A stretch of DNA of 64,000 nucleotides, taken from assembly GCA_036320915.1 (NCBI GenBank), contig JAXBDG010000012.1, positions 732,501 to 796,500 of the forward strand, read 5' to 3'. Under the pieces are notes generated by a model. The model was not told the DNA's origin and did not search any database. It was given only the letters and a program-made list of their open reading frames with translations. The position numbers were made by a program, and so were the translations under genes. Below, one piece after another: positions 1-11,357 of the stretch (positions are counted from its first letter, which is position 1; each line of letters begins with the position of its first letter). The stretch comes from Linnemannia elongata (lineage: Eukaryota; Mortierellomycota; Mortierellomycetes; Mortierellales; Mortierellaceae).

Positions 1-69
1 CTCATTAGTTAAGGGTAGTATGTCAGCGGGGCTTGTGCTTTGCTTGGCGGTTTTGAGTATGAGAGGCGA

Positions 70-820
70 CAAGTGCACCCATGCCCACTCATGCCCCTTT
101 ATGCCCCTTCATGCCCATTGTTGCCCTACTTATGCCCCTTTATGCCCACTCATACCCACTTATGCCCCTTTATGCCCACTCATGCCCACTTATGCCCCAC
201 TCATGCCCACTCATACCCACTCATACCCACTCATGCCCACTCATGCCCTTTTATGCCCATTGTTGCCCCTTTATGCCCACTCATACCCACTTATGCCCCA
301 CTTATGCCCACCTCGCCCCTTTATGCCCGCCCATTGTTGCCCCTTTATGCCCACTCATACCCACTTATGCCCCACTCATGCCCCTTTATGCCCATTGTTG
401 CCCACTCATGCCCACTCATACCCACTCATACCCACTTATGCCCCACTCATGCCCACTCATGCCCACTCATGCCCACTCATACCCACTTATGCCCCACTCA
501 TGCCCCTTTATGCCCATTGTTGCCCACTCATGCCCACTCATACCCACTCATACCCACTTATGCCCATTGTTGCCCCTTTATGCCTGCCCATTGTTGCCCC
601 TTTATGCCCACTCATGCCCACCTTGCCCCTTTATGTCCATTGTGGCCCTACTCATGCCCCTTTATGCCCATTGTTGCCCCTTTATGCCTGCCCATTGTTG
701 GCCCTTTATGCCCACTCACGCCCACCTTGCCCCTTTATGCCCACTCACGCCCACCTTGCCCCTTTATGCCCACTCACGCCCACTCATGCCCCTTTATGCC
801 CATTGTATCCTATGTTCTTT
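70..820 (+). repeat. 10-bp C-rich minisatellite
   Basis: This is an array of 10-bp units (rarely 11 bp) such as CCCACTCATG, CCCCTTTATG, CCCATTGTTG and CCCACTTATG. The + strand has almost no G outside ATG/TTG/GTG triplets, so the minus strand carries a GGG run about every 10 bases. Because 10 is not a multiple of 3, every + frame reads the same repeating peptide in a shifted register. All three frames therefore stay open for 240-300 codons. I do not regard any of these frames as a gene. Confidence 0.93.
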
Positions 821-945
821 TATACCTGTGCATAATCACAAAACGCTTTATATCAAAAATATAAATAAAGAAGGGATCCATCTTTTTTCTCTCATATATC
901 TTGTCATACTTCTTCAGTTACCTGTCCTTATACTACAACAGCACA

Positions 946-1887
946 ATGTCCACCAGCAAGACCAACCTTGTTATTACTATAGGAAGCAACATTGAAGCAA
1001 TCTTCACTAAGCCCTATTGCTGCGTATGTGGGGTCAATCAGTCCACGAAGCGAAACTTGCGGCGACACATTCAAGGCACCGAGGATAGACACCCATGCGA
1101 AAGCATTGAGAGTATCTTGAGATTCGAGTTTCAAACAACATCTATAATCAAAGAAAAGCATTTTTCTGCTAGGATGTTGTCTGATTCTATCACGGTAGAG
1201 TCCATGAAGAATTTTAAGGCTTAGTGTGCCGTGCCAGTGCAGTGGCATTGAAACTCTATAGATTGCTAATCATGTTTCTTTACTTTTTTAATTGTATTTT
1301 AGTCCCCAGTCATTTCAAGTCCTTTGGTTGCTTCTTCTACTTCTGCCTCCTCTACCCTTTCTGCCTCCTCTGATTCTTCTGCTACTCCTACTCCCATTAC
1401 TTTTTCTGCTTCCTCTGCCTCTTCTGCACTCGCTGTCTCCTCTGATTCTTCTGCTACTCCAGCTTTATCTACACCCCCTGGCAATACACACAATCAATAC
1501 CAGTCCATCATATCTCGTTTGGAGAATCTACCTACGCAGGATCAGATGGAGGCTATTTTGTCTAGGATGAGTCGATTGGAGAATCTATCTATGCCGGATC
1601 AGATTCAATCTCTTGTATCAATGATAGGTCGTTTGGAAGAGACAGTTATGGGGTTGCGCAATGACATTTCCAGGAGTTCAGAATGGACGGAAAGAACTAT
1701 TGGCATCCATGAGCGAAGACAACCTCGGCAAGCGTCTCCTTACTCATCCAATACGGCCCTCACTCCCTCACCCCAAAGAAGACAGCACCGCCTATCCGGT
1801 TCCGTCAGCCCTACGGCCAGTCAGCATAGTATTATGAGTTTTAATGGTGTAACGACTAGTACACCAAGAGAAGAAGAACATAGATGA
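946..1887 (+). CDS. Small C2H2 zinc-finger protein with Ser-rich linker and coiled coil (two exons)
   Basis: Model: exon 1 946-1194, intron 1195-1302 (donor GTAGAG, acceptor TTTTAG, GCTAAT-like branch site), exon 2 1303-1887. The phase is 0 on both sides and the product is about 277 aa. Residues 25-49 hold a single C2H2 finger, CxxC-x12-H-x7-H. Exon 2 starts with a Ser/Thr/Ala-rich stretch, followed by two related segments (ISRLENLPTQDQ, MSRLENLSMPDQ) and a leucine heptad region that looks like a short coiled coil. The C-terminal third is basic and Ser-rich. A nucleic-acid-binding role is an inference from the finger. The donor is weak, so the halves could be separate ORFs; the matching phase favours one gene. 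I do not recognise a named family. Confidence 0.5.
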
Positions 1888-2819
1888 GCTATTAAAAAAA
1901 AAAAAGACATTGTTTTTTAAAAAAAACTCAAAACAAATCGAAAACTGAAAAACCTATCGATTCAGCACTTTACCACCAGTGAGAAAGGACTAATGGTACA
2001 GCCCCATAGGAGTGACAGGTCATTTGATCTATGGGTGCTCTATCTCTCTTACTCCTTTCTTACTTATTGGGGTTGTCCATGTCATCCGTGTGTACATTGG
2101 TTAGATTTCCTATTCCTACATGTTTCGGTGAAGGCCATATGGACAGTACTGTTCATAGAAAAGGGCGGTGTCCTCATAGCCTAACATTGAGTACTGCTTT
2201 GTTACCACTGCGTGTAACTTCCGTATGGCTTCTCGAGGCACAGAGGGATATCATGGATCTTTGGTCATTGTACGTATGATGGAATGGACGCATGACTTCA
2301 ACCACTATAGTATGGGAATTATCCGCTCATGTTGCTATGTATAAAGGGAGTCTTTTGATTTTCTTTGTATGGACCGCTTGATGATAATTCCACTTGGATA
2401 TTCCTCTATGTACTAAGGGGGTATCCTGGGTATTCATCTCTATGCAATGAGGGGTATCCAAGACGTGGATTGGCGTCTATGGAATTATCCAAAAGCGTTA
2501 ATCTACACCTTGTTCTAAACCCAGGCTCTTTTCTTTGCACTCCACTACATAACCTTCTGGACGGTACTGTTCAAAGCAACATTAGTCCGAATATTGCACT
2601 GCGTCAATCTCCAGTTGGTTATTTGGGCAAAGGGAGGATTGCTAACGGTGGACAAACCATTATAGCATGTTCTTTTTTGTTAGGGCCCAACAAAAAAGAA
2701 ACACAAAGCAACTATTTTCATCTACATATGTTTAAGGGCTTTCTATCAAATAAACAAACGGTGCTTGGATGAACTTGTACCTCCTACAGCCGACTGAGAT
2801 TGAGTCCATTGTTCTATCA
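1888..2819. other. No supported gene
   Basis: An A-rich stretch follows the zinc-finger gene. Several short open frames occur (for example 2365-2772), but they show no recognisable domain, compositional bias or splice structure. The segment ends at the 3' terminus of the minus-strand Helitron. Confidence 0.6.
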
Positions 2820-3088
2820 CTAGAATAGTACCCGCGGCTACGCTCGCGGGGGGGGGGGGTTGCCTTAATAGAGTTTGTGCTGCCATCAATAATCTTTGTT
2901 CGTTCTTTCACTTCCACCATCGCTACCCTTTTATTCTCTGTTACCTCTCTCAAGCAAGACGGCATAGGCATAGAAAGTGCAATGAGATTCGTTTACAAAG
3001 GGAGGAAAAAAATAAAAAACATAACCAATGTTTATTGCTCTTCTTTTCTCTACTTTTTTTAAAAATCAAAAACTGTAGTAACAGACAA

Positions 3089-6000
3089 TTAGGCAAACTC
3101 ACGAAGAATCTCCGGATAAACGACATTTGTTGTGCAGTCAGATCGTGTATCGGCGTCCTGCCCCTCAATCAACACATGTACATTGTTCCTGTTTGTCACT
3201 CGAGATAGGGCGACATATAGTTGACCATGGGCGAACACTGGCTTCTTGAGATAGATGCCGACAGTGTCCAAAGTCTGACCTTGGGACTTGTTGATAGTCA
3301 TTGCAAAAGCTGGCCGAACTGGAAACTGGAGTCGCTGGAACTTGAACGGCATATCGAGGTCAGAAGGACACATCGGAATGCGAGGAACCGATACTTGGGC
3401 GCCGGCATGTGTCCCTGTAATGATAGTGGCTTTCAAGATGTACCGAGTGAATGATGTACATATGAGGCGTGTACCATTGCAAAGGCCCTCTGGAGGCATG
3501 ATATTTCGAAGTAGAATGATAGGACAGCCTACGGTCAATCTCAGGCGGTGAGGAGGGAGCGAAGAAGACTTGAGGCCATGCAGAAACTCGACAGGAAAGA
3601 GATTGTCACCTCTACCATCCTCGTCATCGAGCACGGAGTCCTGCGAGAGAAACTCCCTTGATTCTCCAACTATGGCTGACATGATACGGTTGTTGACTTC
3701 ATCGACATCGTCGTTTGTTGGACAGAGCACTGCACGCTTATTGAGATACTGTGCATTGCCAACATTGCGGTTGAGGTCTGGGTAGACCTTGGCAATGAGA
3801 CTGTCTATGTCGGCATTGGCTGGCATCACCATCTGGGGTGGAAGTGTGATGGTGGTGGAGATTCCATGGTCTGGAGATGGGCCAGGAACTCTTCCATCTC
3901 CGACTTGAAGAAGCCAGTTGGCAAACTCGGTCTGTTCCTCGATATCGGAGGCATTGGCATTCCTGAGAAGACGCATGTTGGCGGAGAGGCGAAGGTGTTG
4001 GATGTGCGGCCAAAGTGAAGACCGTTTAAGGCAGGCTCCAACGGTTTCTTCTCTGCGTCCTTGCTTGATGACTGGAGGAATCTGTCTAAAGTCACCACCA
4101 AAGACCATGAGCTTTCCTCCAAAGGGACGGTGTTCGTTCTCAGGATCCACAGTCTTCATCAGGTCTTTGAGTGTGCGATCTACAGCCTCAAAAACATGTC
4201 GATGAGTCATAGGTGCTTCATCCCAGACAATGATCTTGGCCTGGATGAGGAGATGGGCAGTTGGTGACCTGTGATTGACTGAGCAAACACTATCCTCGTG
4301 CGTAGGGACAGGGATCTTGAAACGCGAATGGGCAGTTCTCCCGCCTTGTAGAAGCAATGCGGCGATTCCAGATCCAGCAACGGCAAGAGCGATATGGCGA
4401 TTTGACCGAACCATGGACAGGATAAGGGAATAGAGGAAGGTCTTCCCTGTACCTGCGGGACCATCGATGAAGTATGCCTCGGAAGAGCCCGTCTCATAGG
4501 AGTGCTTGATTCGGTCGTATGCACTCCTCTGATCTGCATTAAGGGAGCGTTCCATCATGGCAAGCTCCTCCGCACTTGGCAAAGAGTAGTTCAACTCATC
4601 TGCAATAAATGCGTTCGCGTTAGGATCATGCTCCTCCAATATGACTGGCTTGGGCATGCCTTGGTAGTCATCGAGGGTCTTGTTGAGATGCCTCAAAAGA
4701 ATTTGTAAATGGATCAAAGCAGAGTTGGCACGCCTGTCTGCAAATTCTTCTCGCTGTGCGTCACTGGTAGCATCACGTTGCTTTGGATGGAGATCATCGG
4801 ACAGAACATCGCGAAAGGTGTTCCACAGTCGAGCAGGATCCCCGGGGTTGCAAAAGGCAAGGATCTCTGCAAACGTAATGCGAAGCTGGTATCCTGTCTG
4901 ACTGACAGCGGCATCCCGAAGAGAGGTCTCCCACTCTTGATCGTCTTTAAGAAGGCCAAGGGCATCGCAGGCATTCTTGAATGTGGGGTGAACGACGTTT
5001 TCGACTGTCCTCAAGTCCTCAAATGATTTGGGACTTTTTACTGAGATCAGCAACAGCCGTAAATAAAACAGCTCGCCGGCGGTAGCATGCACATAATAGA
5101 GGCGGCCAACTGTACACCCTCTCTCTCTGAACTTCCATCGCTTATCCCTCTTGAGGTAAACGTGTGTCCGTGGGAAATCGTGATACAATGATGCGGGTTC
5201 GTTGGGATGGTCGCGGTTATAGTTGAAAAATGCAGTTAGCGAACTGCGCTCCAATGCGGCTCTCTCTAGGACATCGGCGATTGGTTCGTCCGGGCGAAAG
5301 GCGTGCATGAACTGGCCGGGAAGATGAATATGCAACCGGGTGACAGATGGATAGGCACTGTGCATGCGGAACCCATATATACGCCAAGCAGCCTCGGATG
5401 CAGAGACGTAGCGACCGTCGATAAAATCAATGATCTCGTCGATCTCTCGCGGGACATTACCGGCTTGGACTCCATCTTGGGCAGGTTGTTGAATCACGAC
5501 TGTGGCTCGATCGTGGCCCTTGTAGATGTACTTGAACAGATACTTGATCGCAGAAGACGACGTGCAGCTCTCGATATTGATGTGCGCGCCGTACTTTGCC
5601 GCCAGATAGAGGTTATGAGGAACAACCCAACAGTTGTCGAAAACCCCCCGACCATCGATCCTGATCGTCCTTCCATCATTGCGGCGCCGGTATTGAGGGT
5701 AGCCATTCGGACCGTTTGTAGTGTGTTCGAGGAAAGGCTTGGGATAGCCTTTTGAACATACACCGCCTTCCATGCAGGGTGACGCCATATTTGCCACTCC
5801 GCATGGGCCATGGAGCATAGTGTTCTTGACAGTCTCGTAGGCGGCCGGGTGAGTTTCAGGGTTAGGGATCTCAGCGGAGATATATTTGTCGTAATCGGAA
5901 GGATTTTCAGGCTTGTGATCAGGACTCATGATGAGCAGAATGTGTGCGTGAGGGAGACCACGCTTCTGAAACTCGATGACATGGATCATGGCGACAACTT

Positions 6001-8111
6001 CCCCAAGAACCTTTTTCTTCAGCAGATCGTCGAGAAGCTCCTGCAACTTGATGTGAAAGACGCGGGCAGTCAAGTCCGGACGGTCGACCGCTGTTTGATG
6101 TGGGAAAAGCTCAGACGTGATTTCAGGCCACTTGGGATTGCACGTAAACGTGATGAAATAATCCGGGTTGGAGGAGTATGCACGCACAATGGACATTGCA
6201 TCTTGATACAGCTGGTGCATAGACCGAGGTCCGCCAAGATAACTTGAAGGTAGGATGATTCGTCTCCCCACAGCAGCTGCGTTCACGTCTCCAGCATTGA
6301 CCGCATCTTGCAATCCTAAAGAAGAATGAAGAGAAAAAAAAAAAGAAAAGGAAAAGGAAAAGGAGAGGTAGGAAAAAAAATTAGAATTCAGAGAATTACT
6401 TTCAAGAAATATTCGGAGCACTTTCAGTATCATAAATAATGGTTCAGCATCATAAATAATGGTTCCCTTGATTACCCGAGTAGAGTTCAATGCGAAGAGT
6501 CTGCTGATTCTTCTTTAGATAATTGAGGCGATTCATGTCCATGGTGCAAAACATGTCGACCATCAACTGCTGTAGAAGGCGTTTTGAACGGAACATGTAC
6601 TCACTGCTATCGCCAGCACGGTATTGGAGACGATAAGCGAAGAAATCCATCATGGTGATCCTGCGACGGCTGTTGCCTTGGGCCTGCTCCTGATCATATT
6701 CACCCTCATTCTCTTCACCATCAAACTCGTTGTCGAGATCCATTGCAACTTGTGGATCAGCGTTGTCAAGGTGATTGTCGGCATTGCGGCCGTGGTCGAG
6801 CTGCTCCTCCATGTCGTTATCGCTGTCATTGTTGTTGCCGCTATCATTGTTGTTGCCGCTATCATCGTTGTTGCCGCTGTTGCCGTTGTTATCGTCATTG
6901 CACTCAAGTTCCAGTTCATTAACATTGGCTTGATCTAACAGCGGCTGTGGATCGTGAGGCGGAACTGGATGTTGAAATGCTAGTTGTGGATCTAGGACGT
7001 GTTGCAAGGGATTTTCCAAAGGAGGCTGAGGGTCGTTTCGAGTGAGGCCCAGGTGAAATCCATCCTCCCCTCGCAGAAACAACAGTGGGTAACAGAGAGG
7101 AAAGTATGCCTGGTGTAGTGCCGAGACTTGATGAAGGGTGTTGTCGCGAAGCTGGATGACTATATCCCGATTTCCAGGTGCATCGGTTGCAACTCCAGGA
7201 AGGATGGCGGCAAATTCATCGGCTGTGGGGCGATTGTAGCGTCTCTCGTCACCCGCCCTCTGACAGACGATCTTTAGGCCCAGAACAGGTGCATTGTCGG
7301 CTCGAATACGATCTCCGATGGTCTTGAACCTTCTGGCGTACGGATTGTACCTGTACATAAGGCGCTGAAGAATCCCGATTATCCGTCTGTCCTTTTCTCG
7401 TTCTTGTGCACCATCCCGACCGCGACCGTTTTGAACATTCTGGTTCCTTGGCCCATAGATGAAATCCAGGCGTAGATCGGCTTCCGCACCCTGGTCCGAG
7501 TCGTGAAAGTATATCTGGGCAAATTGAGGTTGTTGGCCGGTAGGTGGGAGAATGCCTCCGATCTTGTGGTAAAGCTGACCCTTGACTTGAAAGGTATTTG
7601 GCCCTCTGCCACGCGGTTGTCGCATGTCACGATACCTTGTGCTGGTACCAAAGGATGCAAATGCGAAGGCATTGTTGAAAATCCGTATTTGTGCCAGAAA
7701 TCGTCTAGAGAGAGGGGTATCACCTCTGAACAGGTCTTGCAATTCGGCAGGGGGAGGTTCGATGGCCGGCATATTGACTTTTCCTTGCAAGCAACATCTG
7801 GAAAAACGTGGATTGACGATTGCACGTCGGAGACGCTCCTATATTTTCGGAAGAAATAATGGAATCGGTATTAATATAACGATTTCAGTATAATGAGAAG
7901 ATGTAGAAAAGTTGCAGATACCGTTGTAATAGGTACAAATCAATACCTCTATCCAATGTAAAGCACCACAATGAGAGCAGGCCACGTTCATCCGTCCCAG
8001 GGTTCTGTATACTGTATCATCTTGCTCCTTATGGGCAGCCAATCCATTTCCAAACTCACGAACAGTAGGAGCAGCAGGGGCAGCAGGAGCAGGATCGGTA
8101 ACAGCGGGAGC

Positions 8112-8146
<35 letters not shown>

Positions 8147-9728
8147 CAGGAACAGCAGGAGCAGCAGGAGCATGAGCATATTGTGGGTTCATAAGGCAAT
8201 CCGCATGAGTTGTGCGACGATGACCAGGCCGTCCGCAAGTTTTACACTTTGGAGGAGAATGAGGAGGACCTTGGGCTGGTCTGTCCCTATGAACCAAAGA
8301 AAATAGATGGAAGAGAGGGGATATTGCTTTAGCATATACTGTATTTCAGCGGACACTACAGCGGTGGCATAGTTTTGCACGCCATTTTTTTTCGTACTTT
8401 TGTTTGTAGAAGCGGCATTTCGTTGAAGTATTTCGAGAATGTCCTGGCTGGTTGCAGTTTGCACATGCCCACATAACATTGGTGGTCGATGTTTTTTCGG
8501 AAAGAGAGTTGGAGGATGAAATGCGTTGAAATGTCTGTTGAAAGGGGATGAAAGGAAAGAAGTTGTCAAAACACTGCTCCATTTTATATCATATTAATAT
8601 TGAGGGTAGTTACTCTAAGATTGCTGCAAGTGAGAGGTGGGATGAACATCTGGGACATACAATGGCCATGCATCCAGAAGTATTGTTCAACCTGGAGGTG
8701 GAGGGCATCGGAGGAATCCGCTCGGTCAAAAAAGTAGTTGGATAGCTGGAAGGAGGGCTTTGTGTTGCTGTTATTGGTATAACTTGTGTTAATGGCCTCT
8801 GCAAGTCGTCCTCGTCTTCATCTTCAAGTTGGGTTGTAGCAATCGGCTGCGAATCGGAAACATTTTTCCAACCTGGACGTCGCCTTATGAGTGGCTCATC
8901 CTCGTCATCCTCATCCCCCAACTCAATAGTGGACTGACTTGCCTCATTCTCATCCTCCAACTCAATTGCGGACTGACTTGTCGTGCCTGGTTCCTGAACA
9001 ACCTCATTCGCATCCTCCAACTCAATAGCGGACTGACTTGTCGTATCTGGGTCCTGAACGACCTCATCCTCAGCAAGAGCAGCAAAGATATCGTCGTCTG
9101 AAATGGTGTCAAAGATGGCTTCAAGGTGCTCGAAGTTGATTCTTGCACTTGTCGTTTGCTTCCCTTTAAAGAACGGGCAACGGTGGCTTGTCGACCTTTG
9201 GTGATCGGTTCCACGACACTTGGTACACCTGCTGATGGAGGAGGAGGAGGGGGAGGAGGAGGAAGGAGAAGAGGAGGAAAGGGAAGAGGAGGAAAGGGAA
9301 GAGGAGGAAGAGGAGGAGGAAGAGGAAGAGGAGGAAGAGGAGGAAGAGGAGGAGGAGGAGGAGGAGGAGGAGGAAAGAGTGGTGGTATCGGCTTGGGAGG
9401 TGATAGTGCGCTTGCGTTTGGAGGACAGAGCGGCAGGAGAGGAGGGAGTGCGCTTGCGCTTTGTAGAAAGAGAGGCAGAGGAGGAAGGAATGTCAGCGGT
9501 GGCGGTGGTCACAGTGGCGGCATTGGATTTGCTGGCGGTAGTATGCCGGGTAGAGGGAGGAGAGAACGTGACTGACTTGAACTTGATCGGTTGCGACCTT
9601 GTTGAGTTATTCGCCTTAGTTTGTTTGTACCCAGCAAAGTTCGCAAGAGGATTGACATCGACATTGGCGGCGGCGGTGGAGGTGGAGGTGGATCTAAGAG
9701 GGACACGGCGAGTGCGAGTGGGAGGCAT
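3089..9728 (-). CDS. Helitron RepHel protein: zinc knuckles, HUH Rep and Pif1-like helicase
   Basis: Model (minus): 9728-8661, 8534-8398, 8286-7947, 7838-6476, 6315-3089; introns of 126, 111, 108 and 160 bp; all phases agree; about 2,044 aa. The N-terminus has a poly-Ser tract and acidic repeats (QSAIELED). Three CCHC-like knuckles (CTKC, CANC, CKTC cores) lie in exons 1-3. CSHCGALHW in exon 3 and LQGKVNMP plus NNAFAFASFG in exon 4 are typical Helitron N-terminal signatures. The Rep HUH motif is GLPHAH (about residue 1092) and the tyrosines lie in KYLFKYIYKG. Helicase motifs are GPAGTGKT (about 1588), VWDEAP, FGGDFRQIPP, AFAMTINKSQGQT and LYVALSRV. The protein nicks, unwinds and transfers one DNA strand during rolling-circle transposition (family knowledge). 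The 8661/8534 junction is the least certain; exon 1 could instead be a separate 372-aa protein. Confidence 0.85.
9235..9376. repeat. GAG/GGA triplet-rich tract coding for poly-Ser
   Basis: On the + strand this is GAG/GGA-rich low-complexity DNA. Read on the minus strand it is TCC/TCT/TCA codons for the long serine tract of the Helitron A protein, just upstream of its first zinc knuckle. The + strand frames (poly-Glu, poly-Gly) are shadows. Confidence 0.8.
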
Positions 9729-10302
9729 ATTAGGGATAGATTGGATGTGATCGACGTGTGGCAGATGAAGGATTAATGTGAGAGAGTGGAGGGGGTGTTA
9801 GTGTGATATGAACAACTGGGAAAAGTGAACAACTGGGAAAAGGATGGTGTGAGAATATATAGGAAGACTAACAACTACTACCCTTAATATTGCATATGGA
9901 TAATAAAGAGAGCAAACAGACACTAAGATGCATCAGGGAAAAGAAAGAGTAGAGGAAACAGTAGGGAAAAGAAAGGCGAGAAAGAAAGATAGGATACGCG
10001 TCCTATTTTTATTTTTTTGATGATTTGATTTGATTGATTGTTGATTTTTTTGATATGATTGATTGTTGAAGTGGATGCTCTCCATCATATTCATTATTCA
10101 TATCAACAACAAAACCATTGGTAGAAAACCTTTAGTTCAAAACCATTAGTTGAGCCTACTACAACTTTTGGCTGCAAATAACGGACAGGTAGGAACGTCA
10201 AAGTTTAAAACCGAAAAAGGAAAAGGAAAAGAAAAAATGGTAACTACCGTGACTGCGAACTAACGTAAGTCAGGTGACGCGCACCGATTTTGTATTATTT
10301 GA

Positions 10303-10803
10303 CTAGCTTAGTGCCCGCAGCGTCCGCTCGCGGAGGGAGAAGGAGACGGGGAGGGAGACGGCGAAGCATTAAAGGCACCGTTTCGCCCCAGTATCAGTAT
10401 TTTGAATGGATAGCCTGAAAATGAGGAAGGGGCTCTAAGATTGCTGTCGCGATCTGCGTGGCTGAACACCTGACACCTTGTGTGTCGGTGGGAAATGTGG
10501 CTTTTCCTTTTTTACTTTAGCTCCTAGCAGTCTTTCTCATCGAATATTTGAGTCCGTGCGAGACCCAAAGTTCAATTTGAATAAGTATTGTGCTCGACTC
10601 CTACAGTGGACTCCAACGGGGTTGAATATTCGATGAGAAAACACTACTCATCCCTCTTCTTTCTTTCTCTCATTCTTTCTTTTTCTCATTTTGTTCTTTT
10701 TTTGCCCTCTGTATCACTGCACCCGCTTCCCTGTACCCGCTTCCCTGTACCCGCTTCCTTACCATCTCCTCTGCTTTAATGTTCTGAGCGTTGGGCCATC
10801 ACA

Positions 10804-10834
<31 letters not shown>

Positions 10835-11315
10835 CTGGTGGTGATTTTTGGGCGGTGATAGTCAGCTTGGTACCTTGCTGTCATAGCGTGTAGTAGGGCG
10901 ACATCTCTGGTACTGTGATGAATAATGTTTACTAAGTTACTTTTGTTTTTTCGCTTTGTTCTGATTTGTTTTATTAGAGAGATTGATCGATACTGTGTGC
11001 AAAGTAAAGAAAACACACTACAATAGAAAAAAGAAAAGCAAACAAATTGTCCCTGTATCCCTGAAGCAATGAAGCACTGAAACGCGAGAAGGTAGAGAGT
11101 GCACTCGAGCCAACGAACGATCAAAGTGCAAAAAACAGCCTATCCACTTCCAGGCTGTCAACCAACCCTCCTCCTCTTCTTGTTGCCAGGCCAGGTGATT
11201 TATCCAAAGGTCAAGTGTCAAATGAGGTCAAGTGATTTATCGAAATTGTGACAGCGAACTAAGTCACTTGACGCTCTAAGTGACTGCGCGCAACGATTTT
11301 GTTTTATTAGAGAGA
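10303..11315 (-). mobile_element. Non-autonomous Helitron D (about 1.0 kb)
   Basis: On the minus strand the element begins TCTCTCTAATAAAAC at 11315, preceded by A. It ends with hairpin CCGCGAGCG...CGCTGCGGG, then GCACTAAG and CTAG (10306-10303), followed by T. No transposase is encoded. An inverted relative (Helitron E) lies at 49959-50996. The 3' flanking T is the first base of Helitron A's TC end, so the two elements are head-to-tail with no spacer. An internal TCTCTCTAATAAAAC copy near 10965-10982 suggests a nested 5' end. A long T-run lies near 10807-10834. The T-rich interior and short Lys-rich frames are not credible genes. Confidence 0.78.
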
Positions 11316-11357
11316 TTGCTCTCGTTTTTCTTTCATTTGGATGCTTTAATACTGATA

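Larger units (their letters stand above)
2820..10302 (-). mobile_element. Autonomous Helitron A (RepHel-encoding), about 7.5 kb
   Basis: On the minus strand the element starts with TC at 10302 (TCAAATAATACAAAATCG) and ends with CTAG at 2823-2820. The next base is T, as in the canonical 3' CTRR|T end. Just inside the end is a hairpin with stem CCCGCG/CGCGGG (about 2831-2850), followed by GGGTACT. Inside lies a five-exon RepHel gene without stops. The base before the 5' TC is the last base of another Helitron's CTAG, so the host A of the A|T target is now displaced by that element. A shortened relative of the 5' portion lies at 50997-52644 on the + strand. Intact coding capacity and intact ends suggest recent activity (inference). 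Confidence 0.8.

Noticed and set aside
20..995. Three overlapping Pro/His/Cys-rich frames of 271-304 codons
   Set aside because: They arise from the 10-bp minisatellite, which keeps every + frame open and yields the same repeating peptide in each; there is no start context or domain.
2365..2772. 135-codon frame
   Set aside because: No domain, no compositional signal and no splice context; likely chance.
9126..9750. Gly-rich and Glu-rich + strand frames
   Set aside because: They are shadows of the poly-Ser and acidic coding region of the Helitron A protein on the minus strand.
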